A stretch of 61,483 nt of DNA from Rhodospirillaceae bacterium (GTDB lineage Bacteria; Pseudomonadota; Alphaproteobacteria; Rhodospirillales; UBA2165), in NCBI GenBank assembly GCA_018674495.1, contig JABHAA010000125.1, positions 1-61,483 of the forward strand. Direction: 5' to 3'. The position numbers and the translations under genes are program-made. Below, piece after piece: positions 17,905-26,672 of this stretch. Within the stretch, counting starts at the first letter, position 1; each line of letters begins with the position of its first letter. The notes under the pieces were generated by a model. It made no database searches. It was not told the DNA's origin and saw only the letters and a program-made list of their open reading frames with translations.

Positions 17905-18792
17905 TTGAGTTTGAACAAAGCACCCATAATTGGCGGCGCCTTCGCTAAGGACCCCAACATCAACGATGCCCCGGCTGATGTGCTGATTACCGGCGCCGGC
18001 GGGCGGGCGGGAAGCGCCATTGCCGAACGCTTGGCCGCAGCGGGGCACACCGTCAACGCACAGACCCGCGCAAAGGACGGCGATCTTTCGATCAGCGCGT
18101 TCGTTGCACCCGGCACCAAAACCGTCATTCATTGCGCCGCCGAATTGCCGGGGCCAAAATCGTCGGCCGCCGGCATCGCCCGCAACAATGTGACGGCGAC
18201 GCGCAACTTGATCGAAGCGGCGCTTACAGCCGGCGCTGAACGGTTCCTGTTTTTCTCGGCCATCAGCGTCTATGGCCAGGTTAATGAAAACATGGTCACC
18301 GAGGCCACGCCGATCACCAACCCGGACGCCTACGGCGCGTCCAAACTGCTCGGCGAGCAGATGCTGGCCGAAGTGGCGGAGCAATTGCCGTCCATATCGC
18401 TCCGCCTGCCCGCCATTGTCGGCGCCGGCGACCAGCCCAACTGGTTGAGCCGCACCGTGGACAAATTACGCGCCGGCAAGCCGGTGCATTTCATCAACCC
18501 GGATAATCCCTTTAACAACGCCGTCCATATAGACGATCTAGCGGACTTCATTATCAACCTCCTCGGGCAACCATTACGTGGCGCCCATGTGATCAATCTG
18601 GCCGGCGTCGACACAATTTCCGTTGGTGAGATGGTCGCGGTTTTGAAGGTGGAGTTGGGCTCGTCATCCGAAGTGACCAGCGAGGTACGGCCCGAGCAGC
18701 CGGGCTTCACTATCAATTGCAGCTTGGCCCGGGAGAAATTCGGCTGGAAGCCTATGTCCATGGCAGCGCTCCTGGCTCGTCTTGCGGCCTGA
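17905..18792 (+). CDS. NAD-dependent sugar epimerase/reductase (SDR)
   Basis: The 295-residue protein has VLITGAGGRAGSAIAERL as its nucleotide-binding segment, a FFSAISVYG strand and YGASKLLGE as the YxxxK site, with a short C-terminal substrate domain. It fits extended SDRs acting on nucleotide sugars, most like 4-epimerases or 4-reductases. The start is TTG at 17905 with GGGGAT about seven bases upstream; no ATG lies near. It is followed after three bases by the next gene, so the two are probably co-translated. Confidence 0.82.
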   Translation: MSLNKAPIIGGAFAKDPNINDAPADVLITGAGGRAGSAIAERLAAAGHTVNAQTRAKDGDLSISAFVAPGTKTVIHCAAELPGPKSSAAGIARNNVTATRNLIEAALTAGAERFLFFSAISVYGQVNENMVTEATPITNPDAYGASKLLGEQMLAEVAEQLPSISLRLPAIVGAGDQPNWLSRTVDKLRAGKPVHFINPDNPFNNAVHIDDLADFIINLLGQPLRGAHVINLAGVDTISVGEMVAVLKVELGSSSEVTSEVRPEQPGFTINCSLAREKFGWKPMSMAALLARLAA

Positions 18793-18795
18793 CCG

Positions 18796-19572
18796 ATGAT
18801 CCTGATCGCCACATCCATTGCGCCCGGCGCCCGCATTGCCGTACAAGTCACCGCCGTGCAAAGCTGGCTGGATATGGGTTTCGCGGTCGCGTCCCTGAAC
18901 GCACCGGAGGAAATCGATGCCTTGCAAGGCCAATTCCCGGGCGTCGAATTCATCCCCCAATTGCGCACCGGCAAGCTGGAGGCGAGCAAGCCGGTGATCT
19001 ATATCTCCGAGCTGCTGCACCATCTGCGGCAATCGGGCCGGCAAACGGTGGGTATCGTCAATTCCGATATTTTCCTTCCCCCCAATCGAGACTTGATGGA
19101 TTTCGCCGCTGAGAATTCCAAGGGTGGGCTATTGTTCGGGCCACGCCAGGAGGTTCAGGATTTCGGCGCATCCGAGGGCAAAATGGACCCCTTCGGTTTC
19201 GATTATTTCTTCATGGATGCCACCATCTTGCGTATCTGGCCCGAATCCCGGTTTTGCCTAGGTATGCCGTTCTGGGACTTGTGGTTTCCACTGGTCCCAA
19301 TTTTCGCAGGTCTGCCGGCAAAAAAATTGATCTCCCCCGTTGCAAAGCATATCCCGCATCCTACCCAGCGGGACGATAGCTTTTTCCTGTTTAACAATGA
19401 ATTTGCGGGAGCCGTGATGCCCGTATTGGGCGGCGGCGAAACCTATAGAAATTTGGTCGCCGAGGCGAGCACACCGGATGCGTTGGAGAGACTGGCGGTC
19501 TGGCTGGACGGGCTGACCCGTACCGCTATCAGCCACATCGATCGATGCGCCGAGAAAATAGAATTAGGCTAG
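18796..19572 (+). CDS. Putative GT-A-like glycosyltransferase
   Basis: I do not recognise a named family with certainty. The 258-residue protein has the layout of a compact GT-A enzyme: an N-terminal alternating fold, then VGIVNSDIFLPP, where a DxD-like metal site would be, then DYFFMDATILRIWP and MPFWDLWFPL, which resemble the acceptor-side segment of small hexosyltransferases. There is no signal peptide or membrane segment. It starts three bases after the SDR stop, and a sugar-transfer role is inferred from that pairing. Confidence 0.55.
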   Translation: MILIATSIAPGARIAVQVTAVQSWLDMGFAVASLNAPEEIDALQGQFPGVEFIPQLRTGKLEASKPVIYISELLHHLRQSGRQTVGIVNSDIFLPPNRDLMDFAAENSKGGLLFGPRQEVQDFGASEGKMDPFGFDYFFMDATILRIWPESRFCLGMPFWDLWFPLVPIFAGLPAKKLISPVAKHIPHPTQRDDSFFLFNNEFAGAVMPVLGGGETYRNLVAEASTPDALERLAVWLDGLTRTAISHIDRCAEKIELG

Positions 19573-19736
19573 AGCATCCTGTCAGCGCGCCCAGGTTGCG
19601 TTTAATTAGTATACTGTCATGAATTAATGTCGGTCACGAAAAAGCGTGCCAATCATCATATCGGGGGAACTACGAAACGAACCCAATTCATATTATCGTT
19701 ATTTAATAATAGCTTATATCAATAATCGAGGTTGGC
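19573..19736. other. Noncoding stretch, A+T-rich
   Basis: No gene is recognised. The stretch is A+T-rich, particularly from 19670 to 19730, and leads into the transposase remnant. No clear terminator was found after the plus-strand gene. Confidence 0.35.
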
Positions 19737-19878
19737 GGACCATCGAAGGCCAATGGATGGAGCCGAAGGGGTACGCGGCTCAACACCAAAGCGCCTTACG
19801 GTCACTGGAAAACCATGACCTTCCTAGTCGTTCTTCGACATGATCGGAGGACGCTCCGGCGGTGTTCGGCAGAACGCT
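19737..19878 (+). pseudogene. Degraded IS630-type transposase fragment
   Basis: Read in the frame of the ATG at 19815, the plus strand gives GTRLNTKAPYGHWKTMTFLV then VLRHD. This matches the conserved block of IS630-family DDE transposases (usually xxRLxxKxPxGHWxTMTFLAALRHD). The frame is then lost; a shift near 19838 recovers DAPAVFG, which fits the following IS630 segment, before a stop near 19878. No full transposase or terminal repeats are visible. The fragment abuts the stop codon of the convergent kinase gene. Confidence 0.72.
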
Positions 19879-20892
19879 CTAGTGGCCATTGCCGTTGCCG
19901 AATTCGTCGGGCTCGAAGACGACGATCTTGGAGCCGCCGCTATCCAGATCAAACTTCACCTGGATCAGATTTTTTAGCTTTTCGCGCACGGCTTTTTGAT
20001 TTTTTGGGTCCACCAGAAACAGCATGAAACCGCCGCCGCCGGCGCCCAAAATCTTGCCGCCGATGGCGCCCGCGTCCAGCCCGGCTTGATAAATTTCATC
20101 CACCTCCTTGGTGGTGACGCCGTCGGCCAGTTCCCGCTTCAGCATCCAGGCATCGTGCATCAGCGCGCCCAGATCGGACACAAGGCCGTCACAGCGTTGC
20201 AGGATTTTTACCGCCTCGTCGCAAAAGAAATGAAGCTGGCGCAATTCCCGTTCCTTGTTGCCAAAATTGGCAATTTTCTTAACGGCGATATCGGTCGAAT
20301 AGCGAGAAAAACCGGTAAAAAACAGCATCATGGAGCTGTGAAGTCGCTCCTTGTTGGCGGCCGAAATGACGATCGGCGCCACATCGTAAGAGCCGTCGGA
20401 GTTGAACTCGATGCGGTTGAGCCCGCCATAGGCGGCCCAGATTTGATCCTGGCTGCCGACCGCTTCCTTCATCACATCCTGTTCGATTCGGATGGCTTCG
20501 TTGGCCAACTGCTTTTTCGACACCATTTCGCCCTTGATGGCATAGAGGGCATTCAGGAGCCCAACCGAAAACGACGACGACGAGCCAAGCCCGGAGCGCG
20601 CCGGAAGATCAGCGTTGTAGGAAATTTCCATACCCCGCTCCACATCCATCTCGCCCATGATGGCGCGGACGGCAGGATGCTGGATTTCATCGATATGGTT
20701 GACCAGCTCGATATTCGACCAGACCACCCGATGCTTGTGTTCGAAAAAAGGCGGCAGGTAGCGGACGCTGAGATAGCAATATTTATCGATGGTGGTACCG
20801 ATAACGGCGCCGCCGTTTTTGCGGTACCAATCAGGATAGTCGGTGCCGCCACCGAACAGGGAAACGCGAAAGGGTGTCTTAGAAATTATCAT
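19879..20892 (-). CDS. hddA: GHMP kinase, D-glycero-D-manno-heptose 7-phosphate kinase-like
   Basis: The 337-residue protein begins with TPFRVSLFGGGTDYPDW, carries the phosphate loop LPARSGLGSSSSFSVG near residue 105 and ends with KILGAGGGGFMLFLV, the three GHMP signatures in the arrangement of HddA. HddA phosphorylates heptose 7-phosphate at C1 on the route to GDP-D-glycero-D-manno-heptose; fucokinase-like relatives have a similar sequence. It lies downstream of the HddC-like nucleotidyltransferase gene with a 65-base gap and is the last gene of the operon. A transposase remnant meets its stop codon. Confidence 0.83.
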   Translation of the reverse strand: MIISKTPFRVSLFGGGTDYPDWYRKNGGAVIGTTIDKYCYLSVRYLPPFFEHKHRVVWSNIELVNHIDEIQHPAVRAIMGEMDVERGMEISYNADLPARSGLGSSSSFSVGLLNALYAIKGEMVSKKQLANEAIRIEQDVMKEAVGSQDQIWAAYGGLNRIEFNSDGSYDVAPIVISAANKERLHSSMMLFFTGFSRYSTDIAVKKIANFGNKERELRQLHFFCDEAVKILQRCDGLVSDLGALMHDAWMLKRELADGVTTKEVDEIYQAGLDAGAIGGKILGAGGGGFMLFLVDPKNQKAVREKLKNLIQVKFDLDSGGSKIVVFEPDEFGNGNGH

Positions 20893-20957
20893 GCAGCGCC
20901 AACCACCAGATTATTCGGCATTTTCAATTATTAAATCACGCAACCGCTAAAAAATCA

Positions 20958-21689
20958 TTAGGAAGTGCCAAAATACGGCGCGAGAATTCCCGATGCGCGC
21001 GCCAGATCATCTGGCGTTCCGATATCCAGGAACGGAAATTCGCCTGCATAGGCGGCCAAAGTTCCTGGCGTCAATTTTTGAAACACATCGGTTTCCAACG
21101 ACGGCCCATCGGCAGAGGCGACAATGTTCAGCAATTCACGCTCAAACAAGTAAACACCGGCGTTGATAATTCCACCGACGCCGCCAGCGGCATTTTTCTC
21201 GAAGAAACCGACAATGTGCCCATGACCATCGATATCGATGGATCCATACCGCCCGGCATCGGAAACACGCGTGCAAAGGACAGATCCCGGCGCGCCAGAC
21301 CGGGCATGGTTGTCCAAAAAGGCGCAAAGATCAGCATCAACGAAGGTGTCACCGTTCAAGACCATCACCGGAAAATTTTGAATATGGCTGGCCAGATGGG
21401 TTATAGCCCCCGCCGTGCCCAAAGGCTCCGGCTCAACGACGGAAATACACTCAACGTCTTTGGGCGCATGTTCTCGGATATAGGTTTCAACCGCGCCCGC
21501 CAAATGGCCGAGGCCGAAGATAACCCTGCGCGCACCGAAACCTTGAAGCCAGGAAAGGAGGAGACTAAGAAAAGGCCGCCCGTCAATGGGCGCCAGAACT
21601 TTCGGTGTACCATCCAAGACACCGGCCAGCCGGGTTCCTAGGCCACCGGCCAGCACGACAACGTCGATCTCTGCAAGACACGCTTTCAT
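20958..21689 (-). CDS. hddC: Sugar-1-phosphate nucleotidyltransferase, HddC-like
   Basis: The 243-residue protein has VVLAGGLGTRL near the N-terminus followed by PKVLAPIDGRPFL, the nucleotide-binding and metal-site start of sugar nucleotidyltransferases, and LNGDTFVDADL for the metal-binding Asp. Length and sequence fit HddC, which makes GDP-D-glycero-alpha-D-manno-heptose from the 1-phosphate. GTP preference is inferred from the adjacent HddA-like kinase, not seen. It overlaps the SDR gene upstream by four bases. Confidence 0.83.
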   Translation of the reverse strand: MKACLAEIDVVVLAGGLGTRLAGVLDGTPKVLAPIDGRPFLSLLLSWLQGFGARRVIFGLGHLAGAVETYIREHAPKDVECISVVEPEPLGTAGAITHLASHIQNFPVMVLNGDTFVDADLCAFLDNHARSGAPGSVLCTRVSDAGRYGSIDIDGHGHIVGFFEKNAAGGVGGIINAGVYLFERELLNIVASADGPSLETDVFQKLTPGTLAAYAGEFPFLDIGTPDDLARASGILAPYFGTS

Positions 21690-22630
21690 ACGTTGCCGTA
21701 GAGATTGTTGCGAATCATCTGATAGCCCTTCATCAATTCCTCAATGCCGAGATCGAGGGAATGGGCCGGCATGTAGCCGGTTGCCTCGATCTTTTCGTTG
21801 GAAACGATGTAATCACGCTTGTCCGGATCCTCGCCGATGGGCGCCTCCATATACTGGAAGCCGGGAACATGTTCGGCGATCTTTTCACAAAGCTCCCACT
21901 TGGAAAGATTGGCGTCGGACAACCCCACATTAAAAATCTCACCCTTCATAGCACCGTAATTCGCGATCACATGCATGAAGGCACGGGCCACGTCGCGCAC
22001 ATGGATATAGTTGCGCTTGAAGTGGCTTTCGAACAAAACAATCGCCCGGTCGTTCACCGCCCGGTAGACGAAATCATTGACCAGAAGATCAAGCCGCATG
22101 CGCGGCGACATGCCGAACACGGTGGCGAGACGCAGGCTGATGCCGCCGGCCTTCTCCAACACAATTTCCTCGGCCTCCACCTTGGTGATGCCGTAGAGGG
22201 ACACCGGGCGGAGCGGCGTTTCCTCGGTGCAGAATTTACCCGGCTCACCGACGCCGTAGCCGGAATTGCTGACCGGCATGACCACCTTTTGATCTTTGCT
22301 CAGCAGGCCGCACAACATGTCCACCGCGTCCCGGTTGATCGACGTGGCGCCAAGTGGGTCGTTCTTGCACATGGGCGCGCCCACCAGGGCGGCGAGCGGT
22401 ATGATCAGGTCAGCGTCCTTGGCGAGCGGCGCCACGATGTCTTTTTCGCGGGCATCGCCGCGCACCATTTGGAATTTTTCATCGGCGCAGACGGCGGCAA
22501 GGCTTGCTTGGCCAAACATGAAATTATCGAGCACGGTCACCTGGTTGCCATCCGCCAACAGCATGGGCACCAAGGTGGATCCCAAATAGCCGGCCCCGCC
22601 AGTCACCAGAATTTTCAATTTGTCCGCCAT
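21686..22630 (-). CDS. NAD-dependent sugar epimerase/dehydratase (extended SDR)
   Basis: The 314-residue protein has GGAGYLG for NAD binding, a PVSNSGYGVG serine strand and YGITK as the YxxxK site. SPRMRLDLLVNDFV and FKRNYIHVRDVA are substrate-domain segments common in nucleotide-sugar SDRs, and it is a paralogue of the SDR at 5861..6874. It lies between the ColD-like dehydratase and HddC. A C4 or C5 epimerase or reductase acting on a deoxy-keto sugar is plausible inference. Confidence 0.85.
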   Translation of the reverse strand: MADKLKILVTGGAGYLGSTLVPMLLADGNQVTVLDNFMFGQASLAAVCADEKFQMVRGDAREKDIVAPLAKDADLIIPLAALVGAPMCKNDPLGATSINRDAVDMLCGLLSKDQKVVMPVSNSGYGVGEPGKFCTEETPLRPVSLYGITKVEAEEIVLEKAGGISLRLATVFGMSPRMRLDLLVNDFVYRAVNDRAIVLFESHFKRNYIHVRDVARAFMHVIANYGAMKGEIFNVGLSDANLSKWELCEKIAEHVPGFQYMEAPIGEDPDKRDYIVSNEKIEATGYMPAHSLDLGIEELMKGYQMIRNNLYGNV

Positions 22631-22645
22631 GTAGCTATCGTTCCT

Positions 22646-23815
22646 TCATTTGCAGGCTGCGTCCAGTATCCGGTGCAGCGCATCAATTTCCGTGCCCAGA
22701 TCGAACGGATGGTTGCCGACGAAAAAGCCCCGGTCGTGGGCCAGATCACCGTTGGTCATCTCGCCAAGCAGTTCATAATCGAAATATTTGATCACATCGT
22801 GACGCGGGAAGCAGCCGCCGGTGATGATACGAAAGCCGATATCTTCCGCCTTCAAGGCTTCCATCACCACATCCCGGTCAAATCCCAAGCCGGGTGAGAG
22901 GATAATGGTGAAGCAGAAGCTGGATGATTTGCCGTTTTCGCGCTGGATGATGAAGCGCTCATCGCCTTCGAACAGGTTCTGGAATTTCGCTAGATTTTTG
23001 CGCCGCATTTCGGTCATAGCCGGCAGCTTGGCCAGCTGCACCAAGCCAACGGCGGCGTTGATCTCTTGCGGGCGTACATTGTAGCCGGGAAGAATAAAAC
23101 GGTAGGCCTCAAAAAAATCATCATCCCGTGCCGCAAACAGCTCTGAACCTTCGGACACGTCTCGGGTCCAGCCATGGGCACGGATGGAGCGCGCCAGATC
23201 GTTCAGCTCGGCATCGTCGGTTGTCAACACGCCGCCTTCTATGGTCGAGATATGATGGGAGAAGAATGTCGAAAATGTGCCGATATCGCCGAAGGTACCG
23301 GTTTTTTGGCCCACCAGTTCGGCATCCATGGATTCGCAATTGTCTTCGAAGAAGATCAATCCGTGTTTATCGGCGAAGGCGCGCATCACATCGAGCGCGG
23401 CTGGATTGCCAAGGATCGAGACGCCCACGATCATCCGCGTGCTCGGCGTCAAGGCCTCTTCGAGCCGGGACGTATCCATATTGAGTGTGTCCAGCTCCAC
23501 ATCCACAAAGCGCAGCTTCAATCCATATTGCTGCAAAGGATGATACGTGGTGCTCCATGATATAGCGGGGACGATCACTTCGTCGCCGGGCTGCAATGGG
23601 TTGTCTTTGCGGTAGCATAATGCCGCGATGCCAACCAGATTGGCGGACGAGCCGGAATTAACCATAACCGCATATTTGCGTCCGAAGTAATCTGCGAAGG
23701 CGCGCTCAAACTCGGCCACCTTGGGCCCCATGGTCAGGCGCCCCGATGCAATCACATCATCGATAGCAGCGCGCTCTTCCGGGCCCCAACTGTCGGCGGC
23801 TAGCTCGTAAGTCAT
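22646..23815 (-). CDS. ColD-type PLP-dependent nucleotide-sugar 3-dehydratase
   Basis: The 389-residue protein belongs to the DegT/DnrJ/EryC1 aminotransferase fold (VNSGSSANL, FFEDNCESMDA, FSTFFSHHISTIEGG). The residue that aligns with the PLP-anchoring lysine is His (about residue 187), as in ColD and the E1/RfbH dehydratases, which remove the C3 hydroxyl of 4-keto sugars instead of transaminating. GFRIITGGCF and DRGFFVGNH near the C-terminus also fit ColD. Few cysteines remain, so the [2Fe-2S] cluster of E1 is unlikely. The start is ATG 23815, just past the upstream stop, with AGGCGGG before it. Confidence 0.87.
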   Translation of the reverse strand: MTYELAADSWGPEERAAIDDVIASGRLTMGPKVAEFERAFADYFGRKYAVMVNSGSSANLVGIAALCYRKDNPLQPGDEVIVPAISWSTTYHPLQQYGLKLRFVDVELDTLNMDTSRLEEALTPSTRMIVGVSILGNPAALDVMRAFADKHGLIFFEDNCESMDAELVGQKTGTFGDIGTFSTFFSHHISTIEGGVLTTDDAELNDLARSIRAHGWTRDVSEGSELFAARDDDFFEAYRFILPGYNVRPQEINAAVGLVQLAKLPAMTEMRRKNLAKFQNLFEGDERFIIQRENGKSSSFCFTIILSPGLGFDRDVVMEALKAEDIGFRIITGGCFPRHDVIKYFDYELLGEMTNGDLAHDRGFFVGNHPFDLGTEIDALHRILDAACK

Positions 23816-23829
23816 TCGTCTGCGCCCGC

Positions 23830-24765
23830 CTATTCCGAATACAGGCTGGGTACGGTGGAGCCGTTGAGCACGCCTTCTTCCTGCAACTCGTGGAAGACAT
23901 GCTCGACACATTCCAACACCCCCTGGCCGAAATCGATCGAGGGATTGTTGACCAATTTCACGCCAACTGTGGGCGAAAACGAATAGGGCGTCATCACATA
24001 GTGGCCCTTGTAATCCTGATCCAGCATTTCGATATCCACCTCGCCGTTCAGCATTTCGCGCACCAGCGCCAACAAATCCGAATAGCGGTGGCGCTCGATT
24101 CCGGTCAGGATCACATGCTGGCCCGCATAAGCGGCGTCCAGAATATCAACGCTCAGCTTGCCGGCATCGCGGCCATGGATATATTCACGCTCTTCCGAGC
24201 CATCGCCGGCAAAGGTGATCTTGCCCTCGGTCAAAGCTTGGCGGATCAGCCGGTAGATACGGTTGGACGCATCGGCGCGCTCGCCATAGACGGAACCGTA
24301 ACGAACGATGGTGTAATCGAGGCCATATTGTTCGCCATATTGCTCGATAATCAGCTCCGACGATTTTTTCGACGCGCCGTAAAACGCACCCTTGTGAGAA
24401 AACACATAAACCGAGCTGGCATAGACGAAACGCTCCACCTTGGCGGCGCGGCAGGCTTCCAAAACATTGAGGTTGCCCATGACGTTCAATTGAACCGTCT
24501 CTACCGGCCGGTCGATGGAATCGTTGAGATCGGCGAGGCCTGCGAAATTATAGACAGCGTTTTGCCCGGCAACGGCGGCACTGACGGCAGGCCCATCCAT
24601 GATATCGCCTTCAATGACTTGGAAGCCGTTCTTGATACCGACCGGTGCTTTGCGGTCATAGACGGTGACTTCATGGCCGCGCCGAACCAATTCCTCGACC
24701 ACATAGGAGCCGAGGAAACCGGCGCCGCCGAAGACGATAATTTTTTTGGGTTTGCTATCATCCAT
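23830..24765 (-). CDS. NAD-dependent sugar epimerase/dehydratase (extended SDR)
   Basis: The 311-residue protein has IIVFGGAGFLGSYVVEELV for cofactor binding, a YASSVYVFS strand and FYGASKKSSE as the YxxxK site. It resembles UDP- or GDP-sugar 4-epimerases and reductases. It stands 14 bases upstream of the ColD-like gene and 6 bases downstream of the 2-hydroxyacid dehydrogenase gene, so all are one transcript. It could supply the 4-keto substrate of the dehydratase or reduce its product; the sequence does not decide. Confidence 0.85.
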   Translation of the reverse strand: MDDSKPKKIIVFGGAGFLGSYVVEELVRRGHEVTVYDRKAPVGIKNGFQVIEGDIMDGPAVSAAVAGQNAVYNFAGLADLNDSIDRPVETVQLNVMGNLNVLEACRAAKVERFVYASSVYVFSHKGAFYGASKKSSELIIEQYGEQYGLDYTIVRYGSVYGERADASNRIYRLIRQALTEGKITFAGDGSEEREYIHGRDAGKLSVDILDAAYAGQHVILTGIERHRYSDLLALVREMLNGEVDIEMLDQDYKGHYVMTPYSFSPTVGVKLVNNPSIDFGQGVLECVEHVFHELQEEGVLNGSTVPSLYSE

Positions 24766-24771
24766 GGTGGC

Positions 24772-25704
24772 TCACCCTTTGAAATGCTCGGCCAGATGGC
24801 CAATCGCGCTACGCCCCATGGCGAGGATGCTTTCTTCCGCCGATCCGCCCGTATGGGGCGTACAATATAGATTGGGAAGGGCTAGAAATTCCACATCTTC
24901 GCACGGCTCCACGTCGAACACGTCGAGGGCCGCGCCGGCAATGCTGCCGGCTTTAAGCGCCTGTTTCAAATCATCCTGGTGAACGATACCGCCGCGCGCC
25001 ACGTTGATCAGATAGGCGCTCTTCTGCATGCGCGCGATCATGGCCCCGTTGATCATGCCCCGGGTCGAGGCATCCAGCGGTGTATGCACGGTGATGATAT
25101 CGGCGGCTTCGAAAATCTCTTCCTTGGAGGCTTCGATTAGACCGTTCTCTTTGTAATAAGCAGACTGATCGATGATATCGTTGACCAGGATGCGGCAATC
25201 GAAGGGGCGCAACAATTCCACTAGATCCTTGCCGACGAAGCCGACACCGATGATGCCCACGGTGTGGCCGCTCAATTGGGTGCCGCCATCTTTGTTCCAG
25301 TCCCGCTCTGCCCGCAAGCGCCGCTCGGAAAACAAGATGCCGCGCATCAGGCCAATCATCAGACAAAGGGCCATTTCGGCGACGCCGCGCCGGTTGACGC
25401 CGCCAGTCCAGCCGATGGCCACGCCGCGCTCCCGGCATGCGTCTTGATCGACGCTATCGAGGCCGACACCGTATTTGGATACGATTTTCAATTCCGGACA
25501 TTGATCGAGGAATTCCGCCGTAATCGGCTCTAACCCGATAACCGCGCCTGCGACGTCTTGGAAGAAATCGACCAGCGCCTGGCCGCTCAACGTAGCGCCA
25601 CTTTCATTGAAAACCACATCGGCGAAGGCATCGGTGATTTCACGGCGAAGAACCGGATGTTTGGAAAAGCTGCGGGACGCGACCTTGACGAGGCGTCCGC
25701 TCAT
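24772..25704 (-). CDS. D-isomer-specific 2-hydroxyacid dehydrogenase family protein
   Basis: The 310-residue protein shows the family Rossmann motif VGIIGVGFVGKDL, the arginine strand LINVARGGIVHQDDL, the glutamate in FDVEPCEDVEF and the histidine in CTPHTGG, so the catalytic Arg/Glu/His triad is complete. It resembles phosphoglycerate dehydrogenase-like enzymes that oxidise or reduce 2-hydroxy acids with NAD. Within this operon it might prepare an acidic building block or act on a chain-extended sugar acid; that is inference. Its ATG overlaps the upstream transketolase subunit by four bases. Confidence 0.85.
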   Translation of the reverse strand: MSGRLVKVASRSFSKHPVLRREITDAFADVVFNESGATLSGQALVDFFQDVAGAVIGLEPITAEFLDQCPELKIVSKYGVGLDSVDQDACRERGVAIGWTGGVNRRGVAEMALCLMIGLMRGILFSERRLRAERDWNKDGGTQLSGHTVGIIGVGFVGKDLVELLRPFDCRILVNDIIDQSAYYKENGLIEASKEEIFEAADIITVHTPLDASTRGMINGAMIARMQKSAYLINVARGGIVHQDDLKQALKAGSIAGAALDVFDVEPCEDVEFLALPNLYCTPHTGGSAEESILAMGRSAIGHLAEHFKG

Positions 25705-26672
25705 GCGGGCAGCGCCTCGGCCAAATGCTCGGCGGCGGTGATGATCTGATCGGTGCCGATGCCATAGAGCCGGTGCAACTCGCCCCTATCGCCGTTGACC
25801 ACTTCGAAGCCGTCGCGAAGACCGAGCCGCTTGATGGGCACGACCGCCCGGCGGCCATCGGCGGCGTCGATCAAAGCCTCGGCAAGCGCGCTGCCCATGC
25901 CGCCTTCGAGCAATTGCTCTTCCACGGTCAGCACAGCATCGTAGCCGGCGAACAGCTCTGTTAATTTCGCCCCGTCCAAAGGTTTGACGCGCACCAGATC
26001 TATCACGCCGGCCTCGATACCAGAATCGCGAAGCGCATCGGCGGCCGCCAGGGCATTGTGGGTGAGGTAGCCGCAAGCCACGATGGCAACCCGGCTGCCC
26101 GCAGTCAGATGGCCGAAGCCGTCTTTAAGGGCTGCATCGAAGCCGCTATGATAAAGGGCCGCCAGGGGTTGGCGTTCCAGCCGGATATAGCGAAACTTGG
26201 GATCATCGATACAGGCTTGGGCGATGGCCGCCGCCGAATTTGCATCCGACGGGGTCAACACTTCGATGCCGTTCAGCGCGCGCATGCAGGCTATGTCTTC
26301 GGGCGTGAAGTGGGTCAGCGTCGCATGATCGTAGCCGAGCCCAACGCCAACCGCGATCAGCGTCACCGGCAGGTTCATGGACGCAATGACGCATTTCACC
26401 TGCTCGTAACAGCGCGCCGTAATAAACGGCGCCATCGCATAGAGGAACACTTTCTTGCCCGAGAGCGCGAGGCCGGAGGCGAGGTCCACCATGTTCTGTT
26501 CGGCAATGCCGGCATGGATGAACTGGTCCGGGAAATCTTCGCGGAAACTGTCGAGGGCCGCAGCGCCAAGATCGGCACTGATAAAGAGGATATCTTTATC
26601 TTTGCGCGCCGCAGCAACGATGGTTTCGATCACCGCGTCCCGCTGTAATTGAGGGCGAGCCATCATATCCAT
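25701..26672 (-). CDS. Split transketolase, C-terminal subunit (copy B)
   Basis: The 323-residue protein contains the transketolase pyrimidine domain with HAGIAEQNMVDLASGLA (catalytic Glu in AEQN) and the C-terminal domain (VIDLVRVKPLDGAKLTELF, then VEEQLLEGGMGSALAEAL). It is clearly diverged from copy A at 6918..7835, so the two are old paralogues rather than a recent duplication. It starts directly after the N subunit stop and overlaps the dehydrogenase gene downstream by four bases. Confidence 0.9.
   Translation of the reverse strand: MDMMARPQLQRDAVIETIVAAARKDKDILFISADLGAAALDSFREDFPDQFIHAGIAEQNMVDLASGLALSGKKVFLYAMAPFITARCYEQVKCVIASMNLPVTLIAVGVGLGYDHATLTHFTPEDIACMRALNGIEVLTPSDANSAAAIAQACIDDPKFRYIRLERQPLAALYHSGFDAALKDGFGHLTAGSRVAIVACGYLTHNALAAADALRDSGIEAGVIDLVRVKPLDGAKLTELFAGYDAVLTVEEQLLEGGMGSALAEALIDAADGRRAVVPIKRLGLRDGFEVVNGDRGELHRLYGIGTDQIITAAEHLAEALPA

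Noticed and set aside
17603..17923. Minus-strand frame with protein-like segments between the sulfotransferase and SDR genes
   Set aside because: Overlaps both neighbours, has no recognised motif and no clear start; kept only as a possible remnant.
21605..22897. 430-codon plus-strand open frame opposite the SDR and ColD-like genes
   Set aside because: It spans two well-supported minus-strand genes and has histidine-rich antisense-type composition without domains.
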